From positions 227,050 to 291,049 of the forward strand of contig KN832882.1 of the NCBI GenBank assembly GCA_000827325.1: a stretch of DNA of 64,000 nucleotides, read 5' to 3'. The DNA is from Oidiodendron maius Zn (Eukaryota > Ascomycota > Leotiomycetes > Myxotrichaceae). Below the pieces are notes generated by a model. It saw nothing but the letters and a program-made list of their open reading frames with translations, was not told where the DNA came from and searched no databases. Position 1 is the stretch's first letter; each line of letters begins with the position of its first letter. Below, one piece after another: positions 21,967 to 34,097 of this stretch. A program made the translations under genes and the position numbers.

Positions 21967-23391
21967 CTAAAATTTAGCTTTTGCCGTCATAGAGCTTTGC
22001 AGTGTTCCATCTTTGCCGCTTAAAGCTCGCTCGACTTGCTGAATATCTTTTACTGAACCCGTTCTCCAACTGATATCCCCCGCATGTTCGCTGGTGTCCG
22101 TATTTTTCCATTTCCATCTATCAATGGTTTGTTGCCCCTTCTCTAACACATCAACTACCCACTTCCCAAATATTGGAAACATCTTGAATGCATGGCCGCT
22201 GTCGCCGCCGGCAAGAATAAGGTTATTCCAGCCAGGAACATAATCAATTATATATTCCGAATCTCTAGTATCCGAGCACCAACAAATAAACTGTTTCACC
22301 AATGGTCTGTCTTTGAATTGTGGTAAAGTTTCCGCTAGTAGCCTTCGTAGGAGCCTTTCGTCATCAAGCGGGATACCGGAATGGGATTCTTGCGCAGAAA
22401 GTGGTATGGATATTTTCATCATCTCACCCCCGCTCCTACTTCCGGCGTTAATATAATTAGTGTATCCACCTCCATTTGCACATAGCTTGATAAGACCAGT
22501 GTCAAAATCCGGTTCAAAGAGAAATCCAAGATCTCGACAATTGACGACCGGCATGCCCTGTAGCTCTGCTGCCTCATTCGGAGTTACCTGGACGTGCCCA
22601 ACGGCCCATGCCTTAGCAGTTAGCTGAGCTGCAGCTGAGGGTAAAAGCTTGGTTGTATGGGCGCCGAGAGCAATTATCACAACGTCGCTTGTGTAGATAA
22701 GGCCTGATTTCGTGTGAATGCGTGGAGAGGTTGAATCGGCAGAGGGGAGAATCTCATCGGCTTCTCCTCTCTCTCCAAATTTAAATGTCACACCTCGACG
22801 TACAAGCTCGCTATACACCTTCTTCAAAGCTAGAGCAGCTCGAGCATATCCTGCATGCTTGTTAAAGTAGCCTGACCAGCCTGGAATTGGCCCCAGCTGA
22901 GGTACGAATTTGCAAATTGAGGCTGAGTCGGGAGTTAGAACAATGGAGCCTTTTGGATAGTCTGGATGGCTGGAGATCGAGGATATAACATCATTTATAT
23001 GGGCCCTTGCTTTTTGAGGTGCATCGGCTGATGTGGTGATTGCATAGCCGGTTTGTTGGTAACACGGGCTCCAAAATGGCGATGACCAGGCACGGATTGC
23101 TTCCTAGGTGTACACAATTAGAGTTCACTTGATCGTGATCTTAATCTAGGGACCTTGAGTGCTGCTATTTACCAAGGCAAGGCCAGCATAGAAATGATCC
23201 TCATAATCTGCTCTGACAATTTTGTTCAGGTCATTCCCGGCGGAATATGGTGAAGGCACGACTTCTCTATCAATAACTGTGATATTCTTGTAACCACGAT
23301 CAGTAAGGTGTAGGGCTGTCGACAAGCCGATTGTTCCCGCACCGACAATTAGGAATGTTGTGTCTATGGGTGGGGTGATGTACGCGGCCAT
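21967..23391 (-). CDS. FAD-dependent amine oxidase, amadoriase/sarcosine-oxidase-like
   Basis: A flavoenzyme of the DAO/MSOX superfamily, expected to oxidise a secondary amine such as a fructosyl amino acid, sarcosine or pipecolate-like compound with release of hydrogen peroxide. Two exons (23391-23173 and 23103-21967; intron 23104-23172) give 451 aa. The Rossmann GAGTIG is at residues 17-22. The amadoriase-like SAGNDLNKIVRADY segment comes near residue 50. The CWCSDTRDSEYIIDYVPG region contains the cysteine to which this family covalently attaches FAD, followed by GGDSGHAFKMFPIFGK. The protein ends in AKF, which only weakly resembles a peroxisomal AKL signal. It is encoded next to a Zn2Cys6 regulator, a permease and an oxoprolinase, suggesting nitrogen-compound catabolism. 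The exact substrate cannot be told. Confidence 0.85.
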
Positions 23392-23905
23392 GTCGGTGAA
23401 TAACCATTAGGCTTCAGAGTGGAAGGAAATGTGGTAGCATAGTCCTAGGCGTTTTATATTAGCCCCGGAATCCTTGAGGCAGATATGATCTGACTTACGG
23501 GTGATGTTTCCGATATCTTATGTCCGCTGATTGCGGGCATTTAAAGAAGAAGGTCGATACGATACACCCACTTCGGCATGCGAGTAAGACCGGTTCTGTA
23601 TTGCTTGGAGTTAGTTGGGCCCCACACCGTTATATGCGGGAGCAGTCACTAGTACGCAGGATTCAGGCTCCATAGAATTTATCCTGACAAACAAACAGTA
23701 AAGGAAATTACTTGGCAAACAACTCACAGAGTATCTTATATTGGATGAAGCTATAATACAGCTTAATGTCTTTGAATTAACACACTACTAAATCTAACGT
23801 CCATAAGGTCAAGACATATGGATAGAACAACGAAGCAACTACTGCTACGAAATCAAAAACTCAATATCTAACATATCCATCTCGACACAGTGAGCTCTTC
23901 ATACA
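23392..23905. other. Intergenic, oxidase promoter
   Basis: The oxidase upstream region contains CGG-N9-CCG at 23498-23512, a possible but unsupported zinc-cluster half-site pair. No gene is seen. Confidence 0.35.
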
Positions 23906-25617
23906 TTAAGTAGTATATAGGAAGCGTTCTTGTTGGAAATCTGTCTCGTCCAAGAGCTCCTGAATCGCCTCTTCGTTATTACGGGCATGGCTGTAAACGC
24001 CACCGCGTTTCTTGTTCTTAAAAACACAGAAGGCCCAGTAAAGGGATATCAGTCCGATGCACACGCAATAACAGACAATCATCGCTACAACACCTCCTGT
24101 GTACGCAGGAGCTTGACTTGCGCGGAATGTCTGTGGGCCGATCAAATTACCAACTGCGTATCCAATATATAGAATGGCAAAGGTGACTGTCTTTTTGGTG
24201 TGACCAGCAGTATTTGCTTGACCTAGACCAATACCGATGACGTAGGGGCCAAAGTAGGTGTACAACTGATAAATAAATAAGATCTCCTGGACATCACAGC
24301 TGCAGGTCGAGTAACTCACAAGATATATTCCAACCATCTGGCCGGCGATATTTTTTCGATCTACCGTGTAAACTATGACGGTGCCTATTATTGGAACAAT
24401 ACAAGCTCCGATTGTGACCAGACAGCGGCGATTTGCCCATTTTGCGCCTATGTAAGAGAAGATGAAGGCTGACAGCGTAGACATAACCCCGGTAGGCATG
24501 CTGAGCAGAGAGGCATTAACAGAAGAGAACCCGAGGTTGGAAATTATGATGCCGTTGAAAGTTGTAAGGCCGCCATTTGGGATGTTAATGGCAATCTGTT
24601 TTGTATTAGCATTTTATATACGAGAAAATGATGCAAACTACTCACATTGAAAAAGAAAAGGAGCCAAGTTTTTGGATCAACCACAGCTTCCTTAACCTGG
24701 TCCCATTTCCACGACTTATTTTCGATACCTGTCTTATTATCAGCAACGCGGCGGACCATATGGTATTTCTCTTCCTTTGTAAGGAAAAAGGCTTCCAGGG
24801 GCGTCGCCGGCATGAAGAAAAACACAAATATCGACCAGGCAAATGTAATAGAACCGATGATCAAAAAGAGATACTGCCAAATGGCCAGGGCAGAATGTAT
24901 GTGACCAACAGCCCAGGACAAGAATCCATTGATAATGGAACTAGCGGCTGCGAAGACTAAGGCATTCCGCGGTGGTTGCTCGCTCTTCTTATAGAATGAG
25001 GCGATGATGAGTGATATCCCAGGGACAATAATGGCCTCAAAGCACCCTTTGCACAGTAAGCACAAGTTCGTTAATTATCACGGAGAAGTCTACCCATGAA
25101 GAACCGCACTGCCATCAAGGCACTCCAGCTCTTGCAGGCCGGCATGAGAAGTGCCATGGTTGACCAGCCGAGACTGCAGCAGCAGAGATACTTTGCTGAA
25201 GGCAGCCGGTGAATAAGGTAGGACGACGGGAACATTCCTGATAATGCCTGATGAATGTGAGCCTCGTATCATCAAGCAGCTGAGAGTAATGCTAACCCCA
25301 AGTGATAGAATTGAACCCAGCCAAGAGTACTGCTGGCCATGTAGATGCGCATCTTTTTGAAGACCATATATAGCAGCAGTTCCTAGAGCCACTTTATCTA
25401 CGGCGCCGAAGGTTGCAGTGATAAAAAGCATAGGGATCATGATCCAGTCGACTTTCCGGATCAACCTCTTCTCAGCTTCTGGAGAGAGCGGGGCGTAATC
25501 CCCAGCCTGTTCTAAGAATTTCGCGCCGCTGTCGATGTATTCAGTCTGCCCTATCTTCTGGTCGACACTTTGCTGGGGCTCAACATCCATGTCGACAGTT
25601 TTCTCATTGATAGACAT
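23906..25617 (-). CDS. MFS permease, Dal5-like (anion:cation symporter family)
   Basis: A plasma-membrane permease related to allantoate, ureidosuccinate and nicotinate carriers. Five exons are inferred: 25617-25297, 25247-25094, 25046-24646, 24595-24320 and 24265-23906, giving 503 aa. Typical features are RKVDWIMIPMLFITATFGAV, KVALGTAAIYG, the loop PSSYLIHRLPSAKYL, and the C-terminal YFGPYVIGIGLGQANTAGH with KKTVTFAILYIGYAVGNLIG, which is highly characteristic of this family. The last intron (24266-24319, GTGAGT...ATCAG, 54 nt) is a multiple of three without stops, so an automatic caller may retain it. It shares a divergent promoter with the oxoprolinase gene, suggesting that its cargo feeds that enzyme or the neighbouring oxidase. 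Confidence 0.9.
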
Positions 25618-26556
25618 ATCTGCAGGACGGGAGATTTGATGAAACAGTTAAATGACTCTAGGCGTTCTAAAGAAGGCCGCCCCCAAGTCAGAATGACGAT
25701 TTTGAGAGTGACAATGGGGATATTTATGTAGATTCAAGGACTGACCGACGTCTCGGTCCCAACCGAGATATCAATAGTCTTCTCTCTGGCTTATCATTGA
25801 CAGAGAAGACGAGGCCTTCCCGTGATGCCTGTAATGAGACAGGGGACGAGTGGAAACCTAGTCATTGGCCTGTCCATTTCCCCACGAAACAAGACGTTAA
25901 TTGCGGGTGGTCAAGCAATGAGAAAGGATGGTCGTTCCGATGAAATTTGTGCAGGGCTTTCGTTTATAACTTGGTCTAGAGAAGAGTGGAGAGAGCTAAC
26001 TGACTTTCTCCCGACTTCATAGGTTACGATCCACTGTCCCGCTTCTAGACCCAAACATGACGATTAGGGGCAGTGTTCCGACAATTTACCGATCGTATCG
26101 ACCTTCTCAATTTGTTAATGCTATCTCTTAATGGTATCTTTCTCGCGTGACACCTTGGATTACTTACCAATGCTCGAATATAGGCTTCTCATGAAGGGCA
26201 GCAACTCTTTGGATTTAAAAGAAATCTGGAAGGGCGTATCGACCTTCCTTCACAAGTGCGGGGTTTTGTTGCTAACTAGCAGTACTTTTGCGTGTCCCGG
26301 AAAAGAGTATGTTTGCCACTCGTGGGAGAACTGTCGGATGTCTTCTCAAAATGCCTATCTCATGATAGGGTACTCATCGCTTAAACATTGTTTTCATAAT
26401 TAGTCAAAGCGGTTTTCCGATATTTAATTTCCAACCTTCACTGAAGTACTACAAATAGCAAGGAATCAGTCCCGGTAACAGCACCCTATCGTTTAGACCC
26501 TCCGTTTCTTCCATCCCACCATTTTCTTGCCTGTGCACTATTTCAATTCAGTCACC
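25618..26556. other. Divergent promoter between permease and oxoprolinase
   Basis: A region of 939 bp shared by two divergently transcribed genes. It contains the zinc-cluster-type palindrome and GATA-type site listed separately, plus a repeated CGTATCGACCTT (about 26094 and 26236). Small frames inside have no coding support. Confidence 0.6.
25751..25768. promoter_or_regulatory. TCGG-N6-CCGA palindrome (zinc-cluster regulator site)
   Basis: TCTCGGTCCCAACCGAGA is a perfect 7-bp inverted repeat around CCCA. It contains TCGG-N6-CCGA, the recognition form reported for the Ppr1/UaY class of Zn2Cys6 regulators of pyrimidine and purine use. CTTATC (a GATAAG site in reverse, 25790-25795) follows 22 bp away, as in many nitrogen-controlled fungal promoters. 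Binding is not shown. Confidence 0.6.
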
Positions 26557-29500
26557 ATGGCGGTCGGCATCTCTAATCCCAAAAAAAGGGTCAAAATTGC
26601 AATTGGTAAAGTGGTGCACGAAAATAAAGAAGATGCACTAGTTCTAACTTTCACTGCAGATCGTGGTGGCACTTTCACTGATATTTGGGCCCGTCAGGAT
26701 GGCAGACCAGACATAGTTCTTAAACTTTTGTCTGTAGATCCGTCTAATTACGACGATGCTCCAACTGAAGGCATCCGACGTGTTTTATCCATTATTCGGG
26801 GAGAAGAAATCTCTCGCGGCACTCCATTACCTAAAGAGGACGTTGAATTTATTCGTATGGGGACAACTGTTGCCACAAATGCGCTTCTTGAGCGAAAAGG
26901 AGCCAAACATGCATTCTTAGTGACCAAAGGATTAAGAGATTTGCTCAAAATCGGGAATCAGTCGCGACCCCGTCTCTTTGACTTGAACATTGTCAAGCCA
27001 GATGTACTCTATTCCGAGGTCAGAGAAATCGATGAACGAGTTACCGTAGAATCTTTTGATGAAGATGTGTTCGGAATATCAAAATCGACTGAAGAAATCC
27101 CTCGTGTTCTCGTTCGCAGCTCTAGTGGAGACATGATTCGAATCCTGAAGCCGCTAGACGAAGAATCTGTACGGGTAGTGTTGCGGGAACTTCGTCAACA
27201 AGGAATTGAAACCATTGCTGTGTGTTTTACCCATTCTTACATCTACCCCGATCATGAAGCCCAGGTTGGACAGTGGGCTCTCGAAGAAGGATTCTCTCAT
27301 GTTTCTCTGTCTTCTTCTGTTGCAGCAAACATGATTAAAATGGTCCCAAGAGGGAGTTCAGCATCTGCAGATGCATACCTCGCCCCGGAAATTAAAAAAT
27401 ATCTCCGAAGTTTTGTAAAAGGCTTCGAAGGAGGCCACCTCGACGATGTACAAACTGATTTCATGCAGTCGGACGGCGGTTTGGTTGGACACAAAGGCTT
27501 CAGTGGATTGAGAGGCATATTATCTGGCCCAGCTGGAGGAGTGGTCGGGTTTTCAAAAACCTCTTATATTCCGGACACCAAGATCCCCGTCGTAGGATTT
27601 GATATGGGCGGCACATCAACCGATATTTCTAGATTCGGTGGTGTGTTTGAACATGTCTTTGAGACAACGACTGCAGGGGTCACAATCCAAAGTCCTCAGC
27701 TAGATATAAATACTGTCGCAGCTGGCGGAGGATCGATTTTGGCCTGGCGGAATGGACTCCTAACTGTTGGACCTGAGAGTGCTTCTTCACATCCAGGACC
27801 AGCTTGCTACCGCAAAGGAGGTCCACTTACTGTCACCGATGCCAACCTCTTCCTGGGACGACTCGTCCCGGACTTTTTCCCTAAAATCTTTGGTCCTCAT
27901 GAAAACGAATCCTTGGACCTGGAGGTGACGGAGAAAAAATTTGGTGCGCTGACAGATCTTATCAATACAGAAACTGGAAAGTGTATGCGTCCTGAGGACG
28001 TAGCATATGGCTTTTTAGATGTGGCAAATGAAGCCATGTGTCGACCGATCAGATCATTGACCGAGGCAAAGGGATATGAGATGGGTAAGTCTTCACAGAA
28101 GGTACATCATAAATATATGCGTTTTAGTTACTAATTTACGGTAGGTCAGCATCATTTGGCTGTGTTCGGAGGAGCCGGTGGGCAACACGCATGCGAAATC
28201 GCCAGCAAATTAGGTATTTCCACAGCCATCATCCACAGATATTCAAGTATTTTATCTGCCTATGGTAAGTGAGACCCAAATCCTTGTCTATGTATACATA
28301 GGAATGTTGATTCCGGTACAGGCATGGCACTCGCAGATGTTGTGCAAGAAGCTCAAGAGCCGGTAAATCTGTCATTTACTAGCTCCACAATAGATGAGCT
28401 TCAATCTCGATTAAAGAGAATGCAGATCAATGTTCTACAACTATTGACGGCCCAGGGGATAAATGCAAATGACGTTGTCTTTGAAGAATATCTCAACATG
28501 CGTTACCAAGGTACAGAGACTGCAATGATGATCCTGCGGCCCGACAGTGGCGACTTCAAACAGGCCTTCCTGGATCAGCATTTCCGAGAATTTAATTTCG
28601 TATTTCCAGAAAGTAGACCTATTCTTGTTGATGATGTCCGCGTCCGCGGCATTGGAAGAACGGGGCCGATCGACTCTGATGCAGATACATTAGCTTCTGA
28701 GCTGAAGACGATATCATTCTTTAAAACTTCACCAGACATTTCCGAGCGCAAGGTATGGCCCCTTCCATTTTTACTCTTAGTTATATCTCTAACATGAACT
28801 TAGATTAAGACATACTTCAAAAATATCGGCATTGTTGAGACGCCCGTATACCTTCTGGAAAATCTTCTTCCTGGAATGCAAATCAGCGGACCAGCCATGA
28901 TACTTGAGGCAACTCAGAGCATTCTCGTCATACCTGGGGCGGTAGCAAAGATTCTCTCGAAGCATGTCGTCATTGACGTTCAACGCTTATCGAACAATTT
29001 GAGCTCCTCGACCACAGTCGATCCCATTCAATTATCTGTCTTCGCCCACCGCTTTATGAGTATTGCCGAACAAATGGGAAGGATTCTTCAAAAGACATCC
29101 GTGTCACTTAACATCAAAGAAAGGCTTGATTTCTCTTGCGCTATCTTCGGTCCCGATGCCGGACTGGTCGCCAATGCGCCTCATGTGCCAGTCCATTTGG
29201 GCTCAATGTCGTAAGAATTTCTCAACAAACATACCAGTAATTTGACTAACAAATCTGTAGGTACGCTGTTAAATATCAACACGATCTATTGAACGGGAAG
29301 CTCTGTCCTGGTGACGTCCTTGTTTCAAATCATCCAGAAGCAGGAGGGGCCCATCTTCCAGATGTAACCGTTATTACTCCGGTATTCGAATCAACTGGCA
29401 ATGAAATTACATTCTATGTTGCCTCAAGAGGACACCATACTGACATTGGCGGTCTCGGTGGAACATCCATGCCTCCAAATTCTACCGAGCTGTGGCAAGA

Positions 29501-30791
29501 GGGGGCTGCAATTAAATCTTTCCGTCTTGTTCGAAATGGCGAATTTGATGAGGAGGGTATCAAGAGAATTTTGTTGGAGCCCGGCAACTACCCTGGATGC
29601 AAAGGAAGCCGACGTCTAGATGACAACCTGTCTGATCTCAAGGCTCAAGTTGCGGCTAATCAGAAGGGTGTGACCCTGATCCAATCTCTCATGGAGGAAT
29701 ACTCCCAGCCGGTGGTGCAGCTGTATATGCACGCAATTCAACAAAACGCTGAAATTGCAGTTCGCCGGTTCCTCCGGAAGACGCTTCAGGAAAAGGGGTC
29801 CTCATTCTCCTCGTCTGATCAAATGGATAATGGTTCAGAAATGAGACTCTGTGTTTCGATCAAGGATGATGGCTCTGCGGTTTTCGACTTCACAGGCACA
29901 GCACCAGAAATGTATTCAAACACAAATGCTCCACCATCAATTACTTACTCTGCCATTATCTACACTCTGCGACTTCTCATTGGGGTTGATATCCCTATGA
30001 ATCAAGGCTGCCTAGCGCCAATCTCCGTTATCCTGCCCAAAGGAAGTTTCATCAACCCATCTTCGGGTGCCGCAGTCTGTGCGGGCAACACGCAAACATC
30101 TCAGCGTGTCTGCGATGTCATTCTGAAGACGTTCGGTGCTGCTGCCGCTTCACAAGGCTGCATGAACTGCCTAGGCTTTTTCGGAGAAGTTGCGAATCCA
30201 TCAGGTGGCCCAGAGCACTCCTATGCATTTGGAGAGACTATCTGTGGTGGCTCAGGCGCGACAGCCATTGCAAACGGTGCAGATGCGGTGCATACCCATA
30301 TGACAAACACCCGAATTACGGATCCGGAGACCTTGGAACGACGCTACCCCGTTATTTTACGTGAATTTTCAATCCGATCCGGTAGTAGTGGAACGGGCAG
30401 ATACAGAGGGGGCGAAGGTGCAATCCGAGATATTGAGTGTCGTGCTCCTCTTAGGTTCAGTGTTATCACTGAGCGGCGTTCCATTGCACCATACGGGATG
30501 GCAGGTGGTGGACCAGGTGGCAAGGGCGTCAACTATTGGATTAGGAAAGTGAAGAAGGACGGGTCTGATGAGTTTGAACTACGATGGGTCAATATAGGAC
30601 CGAAGAATATGGTTAGTATGCAACCAGGAGATCGTTGTGTTATTTACACCCCGGGAGGTGGTGGATGGGGTGAGATCAGACCCGATTGTAGCTCAGAGGA
30701 TAAAAAGCCAGTGGTTAATGGCTATGAACATATCCCAAGGGCAATGGGGAGCGTTACTGCTTGGCAGACTCAACAGTCAGAGGCAAATTAA
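26557..30791 (+). CDS. 5-oxoprolinase / hydantoinase (fused HyuA-HyuB)
   Basis: A large cytosolic ATP-dependent hydrolase that in characterised members opens 5-oxo-L-proline to glutamate. Related enzymes act on hydantoins. Five exons are inferred: 26557-28084, 28145-28264, 28322-28752, 28804-29210 and 29261-30791, giving 1338 aa, the usual length for the eukaryotic fusion. The N-terminal HyuA half starts with [13 protein letters not shown] and carries [29 protein letters not shown] and [17 protein letters not shown]. The C-terminal HyuB half has [17 protein letters not shown], a [11 protein letters not shown]-like block, [11 protein letters not shown], and ends with YTPGGGGWG. All phases agree and no lesion is present. 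The ATG at 26557 is preferred over upstream in-frame alternatives, which lack an ATG. It is divergent from the Dal5-like permease. Confidence 0.93.
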
Positions 30792-31364
30792 TATGTTGAG
30801 GGATTGCTGTGAAATGATATCTTCTAGATCCAACTATAACCGCAGGAGATTATTGGTCCTTTCACACACGACAAGTAAGTAATTAAGATGGAGAAAATGC
30901 TGGCATATATCTACTTGAGCGTACTTAGATTTAAAAGTAGTTAGACGTGGAAATATACATAGGAATTGATACTAGCTAAGCAAACTAACATTATTAAAAC
31001 AAAGCTAATTAGGGCGCTGCTACGACTCGCCTTTTATTTACACTGACCTATATTCGTTGCTAGTATTATGTCTCCCAGTTATTATTAAAGTTAAGCTGAC
31101 TGATTGCAATAATGTTTATTCACTTAGTATTAAGCTACGGCACATCTTTCCTACTTTAAGATATTTCCTGTATACTCCTTTCCTATGTGCCGAGTATGAG
31201 AAGTAGAGCTTCAAGGGATAAGCCGGCGCGAGGCGTTTGCTCTTATGCACTATCCACATCATCGCTTGGTATTCTTATCATATGCTACCTATTGCGCAGA
31301 GTTCAGTAGCGTTAGAATAATCTCAACTTGCAGTATAACAGCCATCATAAAAGTCACAGTTCCC
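30792..31364. other. AT-rich spacer before the biosynthetic cluster
   Basis: Lies between the oxoprolinase stop and the P450 stop. No element or gene is recognised. Confidence 0.4.
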
Positions 31365-32942
31365 TTACGGCGTGTTCTTCCTCCGGCGAACTCTTATCTC
31401 TGCCGCCATAGGCGGGAGCCTCGCAACACCAGCAAAAATATCCGGCGGCCTCTTGTCCAGCATTTCAATGTCGTAATTCATAACCATATACCCCAGAATC
31501 AACTTCATTTCGCTCGCCGCAAAGAAACGCCCCGGGCAGGCATGTTTGCCATGCCCAAAAGCCAGGAAATCAGCACTCGTTGTCGGGGTTGCTTGCCTAG
31601 CCCGCTTTACATACTCGATCTGCTCATCCTTCCGCTTTTCTGCAAACCGGAAAGGCTTGTAGGTATCGGCATCAGGATAATTGGCCTCATCCGTCGCTAT
31701 ATTTTTCCCGGGCACAGCGACGATATTCCCTCTGCGGATATGCATCCCAGAACGCGTCGTAAACCCATCCTTACCAATAACAAGACGTGGAATACCGAAG
31801 GTGCTCACCATATGAAGGCGAAGGCTTTCGCGCACTAGTGAATCTAGCTTTTCCATCTGCGCCATAGCTGTCTTATTCCACTCGCCACCATGAGCAGCTA
31901 GGACACTAGAGATCTCTTCACGCAGCTCGTCCACATACTCCTGCTTCGAGCTGATAAGGTCGAATATGGCGTGGGTAACCGTGAAGGACGTAGTATGGAT
32001 GGCCCCAAAGTTGACCATCAGGATCCGCCCTGCCAGAGTCGAAGGCTTAGCCATTCTTGGGTCATTGTGCGCTTTGGCCTGCACAATGGACCATTGAAGG
32101 AAGTCATTGTGGTCTAGTTTGGGGCCGTTCTTCTCCCAGCTGCTCTGGTTCTCATCGTATTCTTGCAGACGCTGCTGGATTTCGGGCATGAGAATATTGT
32201 AGAATTCTCTCGTATGCGCCTTTGTTCTCTTTGTGTAGAATGGGGCCACCAGGGGTTTAATGAATCCGGGATACATCCTGAGATGTTTGGCTTCCTCGGG
32301 GAGTGCACGGGTGTATGACATGCCAGCATCAACCAGTCCCGGGTTGCGACATGTAGGAATCCCTACGAAAGCACGGTTGGTAACGCTGCCGATAATACGT
32401 CTCATTGTTTCGAAGACGGCAATATCCTTGAAGTCAGTTGTGTCCGTTCCCCAGTATTTTTCGAAACCCCATTCTGTCTCATCGAGAACATCATCGATAA
32501 GATACGAGATTTGGTGTGTGAGATTGCTCGCAATGATCTTCAGGTGAATTGGGTCTTCAATTATAATCTGATCAACGAAAGTATACTTAAACTGCAAGCC
32601 TTGGATCAATGGTTGGGGCATGTTAAGCACAGCATCAGGCTGGCTGGCAATGTGCTGGGTTTCCGAAGCAGGGAGTAGAACAATAGTTTCGCTTCCCCCA
32701 ATCGGCACCAAGCACGGCTGGTTTTTGTATAGTGTGTTTATCTCGTCCGCCACGGCCCGATAATTTATTGAATTTCGCCATCTTGCTTGCAAAAGAGGCA
32801 GCCAGTCGCCAGCTTTGGAGCCGACGATGGGGATATTTGGGAGATTGGATGGCCGGATCACTTGCCAGATCCTGTAAATAACGTAACAAGCCGGAAGCGC
32901 CACCGCTCCTAAGAAAGCCGGACGAAGGAAGACCTTAGGCAT
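31365..32942 (-). CDS. Cytochrome P450 monooxygenase (ent-kaurene-oxidase-like)
   Basis: A membrane-anchored haem monooxygenase of 525 aa in a single exon. It probably hydroxylates the cluster's polyketide or a partner molecule. The N-terminal anchor covers about residues 9-27. The I-helix reads FGAIHTTSFT, with an isoleucine where many P450s have Gly-Asp, a variation common in this fungal ent-kaurene-oxidase-like group. The ExxR motif is ESLRL, the meander region includes YKPFRFA, and the haem loop is FGHGKHACPGRFFA, with the ligand Cys at about 469. The ATG at 32942 is chosen because it gives a normal anchor. An upstream in-frame extension to 33026 lacks features. It is the leftmost enzyme of the cluster. 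Confidence 0.9.
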   Translation of the reverse strand: MPKVFLRPAFLGAVALPACYVIYRIWQVIRPSNLPNIPIVGSKAGDWLPLLQARWRNSINYRAVADEINTLYKNQPCLVPIGGSETIVLLPASETQHIASQPDAVLNMPQPLIQGLQFKYTFVDQIIIEDPIHLKIIASNLTHQISYLIDDVLDETEWGFEKYWGTDTTDFKDIAVFETMRRIIGSVTNRAFVGIPTCRNPGLVDAGMSYTRALPEEAKHLRMYPGFIKPLVAPFYTKRTKAHTREFYNILMPEIQQRLQEYDENQSSWEKNGPKLDHNDFLQWSIVQAKAHNDPRMAKPSTLAGRILMVNFGAIHTTSFTVTHAIFDLISSKQEYVDELREEISSVLAAHGGEWNKTAMAQMEKLDSLVRESLRLHMVSTFGIPRLVIGKDGFTTRSGMHIRRGNIVAVPGKNIATDEANYPDADTYKPFRFAEKRKDEQIEYVKRARQATPTTSADFLAFGHGKHACPGRFFAASEMKLILGYMVMNYDIEMLDKRPPDIFAGVARLPPMAAEIRVRRRKNTP

Positions 32943-34097
32943 TTTACTGCAAAATAATGCTTGAAAACAGGCGTTATATTTTACCACAGTATCTGCTGTT
33001 TCGTGGGATATGGACAGTAAATACAAATACCTGTCGTGGGATTAGGAGGCTAGCCTATTTTCGCCGTAAAATAATGGATAAGTTATACTACGTTACATCG
33101 TCAGATGTAGGCAGAAGGCAAAGCTCTCTCTTTACACTGCAAATAAGAGCAACCAGACTATATCTATCCATTATGAGAGTATAGCATAATTTAAAATGCA
33201 ATAATCTAAAACGGCAATAGAGCGGATAAATGTAAATGTCGCGTGCCCGCAGCGCAGACGGAAAGGGTTGCGCAGCGATAATTCATTTAGCAGTGAGGTG
33301 AAATATTACTAGTACCTCGGAAAAAGGGGCATACGATGAGCATTATATTGAAACCCTAGGTTATGCGAAGACTGATCTCTGCTCAACGTAAATTAAACTG
33401 TTTCTGTCAGCGGCCCGTAAATTCTTGCTCGCCAAATAATTGCTCCGTCTCGCCGGCCCAAGCTATAGCGAAATTTATGAAACATGTTTGACATCGAGGC
33501 CCGTGATTGCTCCGGGGAAGGTCTGGGAGGACACCAAATCTGTAGCCAGCTTGGTCCTGACCCTGGCGGTGGAGTTAGTTGACTTCTTGGGGCGACCCTC
33601 ATTTGAACCGCTCTGTCCTGGGTGGTATGCTCAAGGCGATTGCTATACAGTGCTTAGTCGGGCAGGCATATAGATGTATCTCTGGTGGAGGGGATTGGGA
33701 GACGAACGGTCAGTACATAGCAGAACACACGGTATTGAATCTGTCGAATGCGGTTGGATACAATCCGGGATCTACCCGGGTACCATTGCTCATAATGTGC
33801 TAGAGAGAAAGTCGACCATATCGATATCTAGTATCGCTGGGCGAGGATAATTCTACTAAGCTATGGCCTCCGTCACGCGATAGGGTACAATAGTGCCTTC
33901 ATGACACGATCTGCTCACGATAGCCTCGTTCAATTTTAGTAAGCTACACCGAATGCGTAGACGTCAGAGCGGTGCTAGTTTAATAGGTGCTCTGGGTAAC
34001 ATACAGTTCTTTTCTGTGGAGTCCCCTTATCGGTGATCAATCATAGGTCGTCTAACTGGGGCCTTAAAAGACTCAATGAATTATTCCCAAAATAGGC
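32943..34097. other. Intergenic, about 1.2 kb
   Basis: Contains the P450 promoter and the 3' flank of the first acyltransferase. Small frames at 33440-33803 have no domain support. No element with inverted ends was found. Confidence 0.4.

Noticed and set aside
23498-23512. CGG-N9-CCG upstream of the oxidase gene
   Set aside because: Short motif, spacing not matched to a known regulator; too likely by chance to list as a site.
26131-26403. 90-codon frame in the permease/oxoprolinase promoter
   Set aside because: No domain and located in a shared promoter; regulatory DNA is the better explanation.
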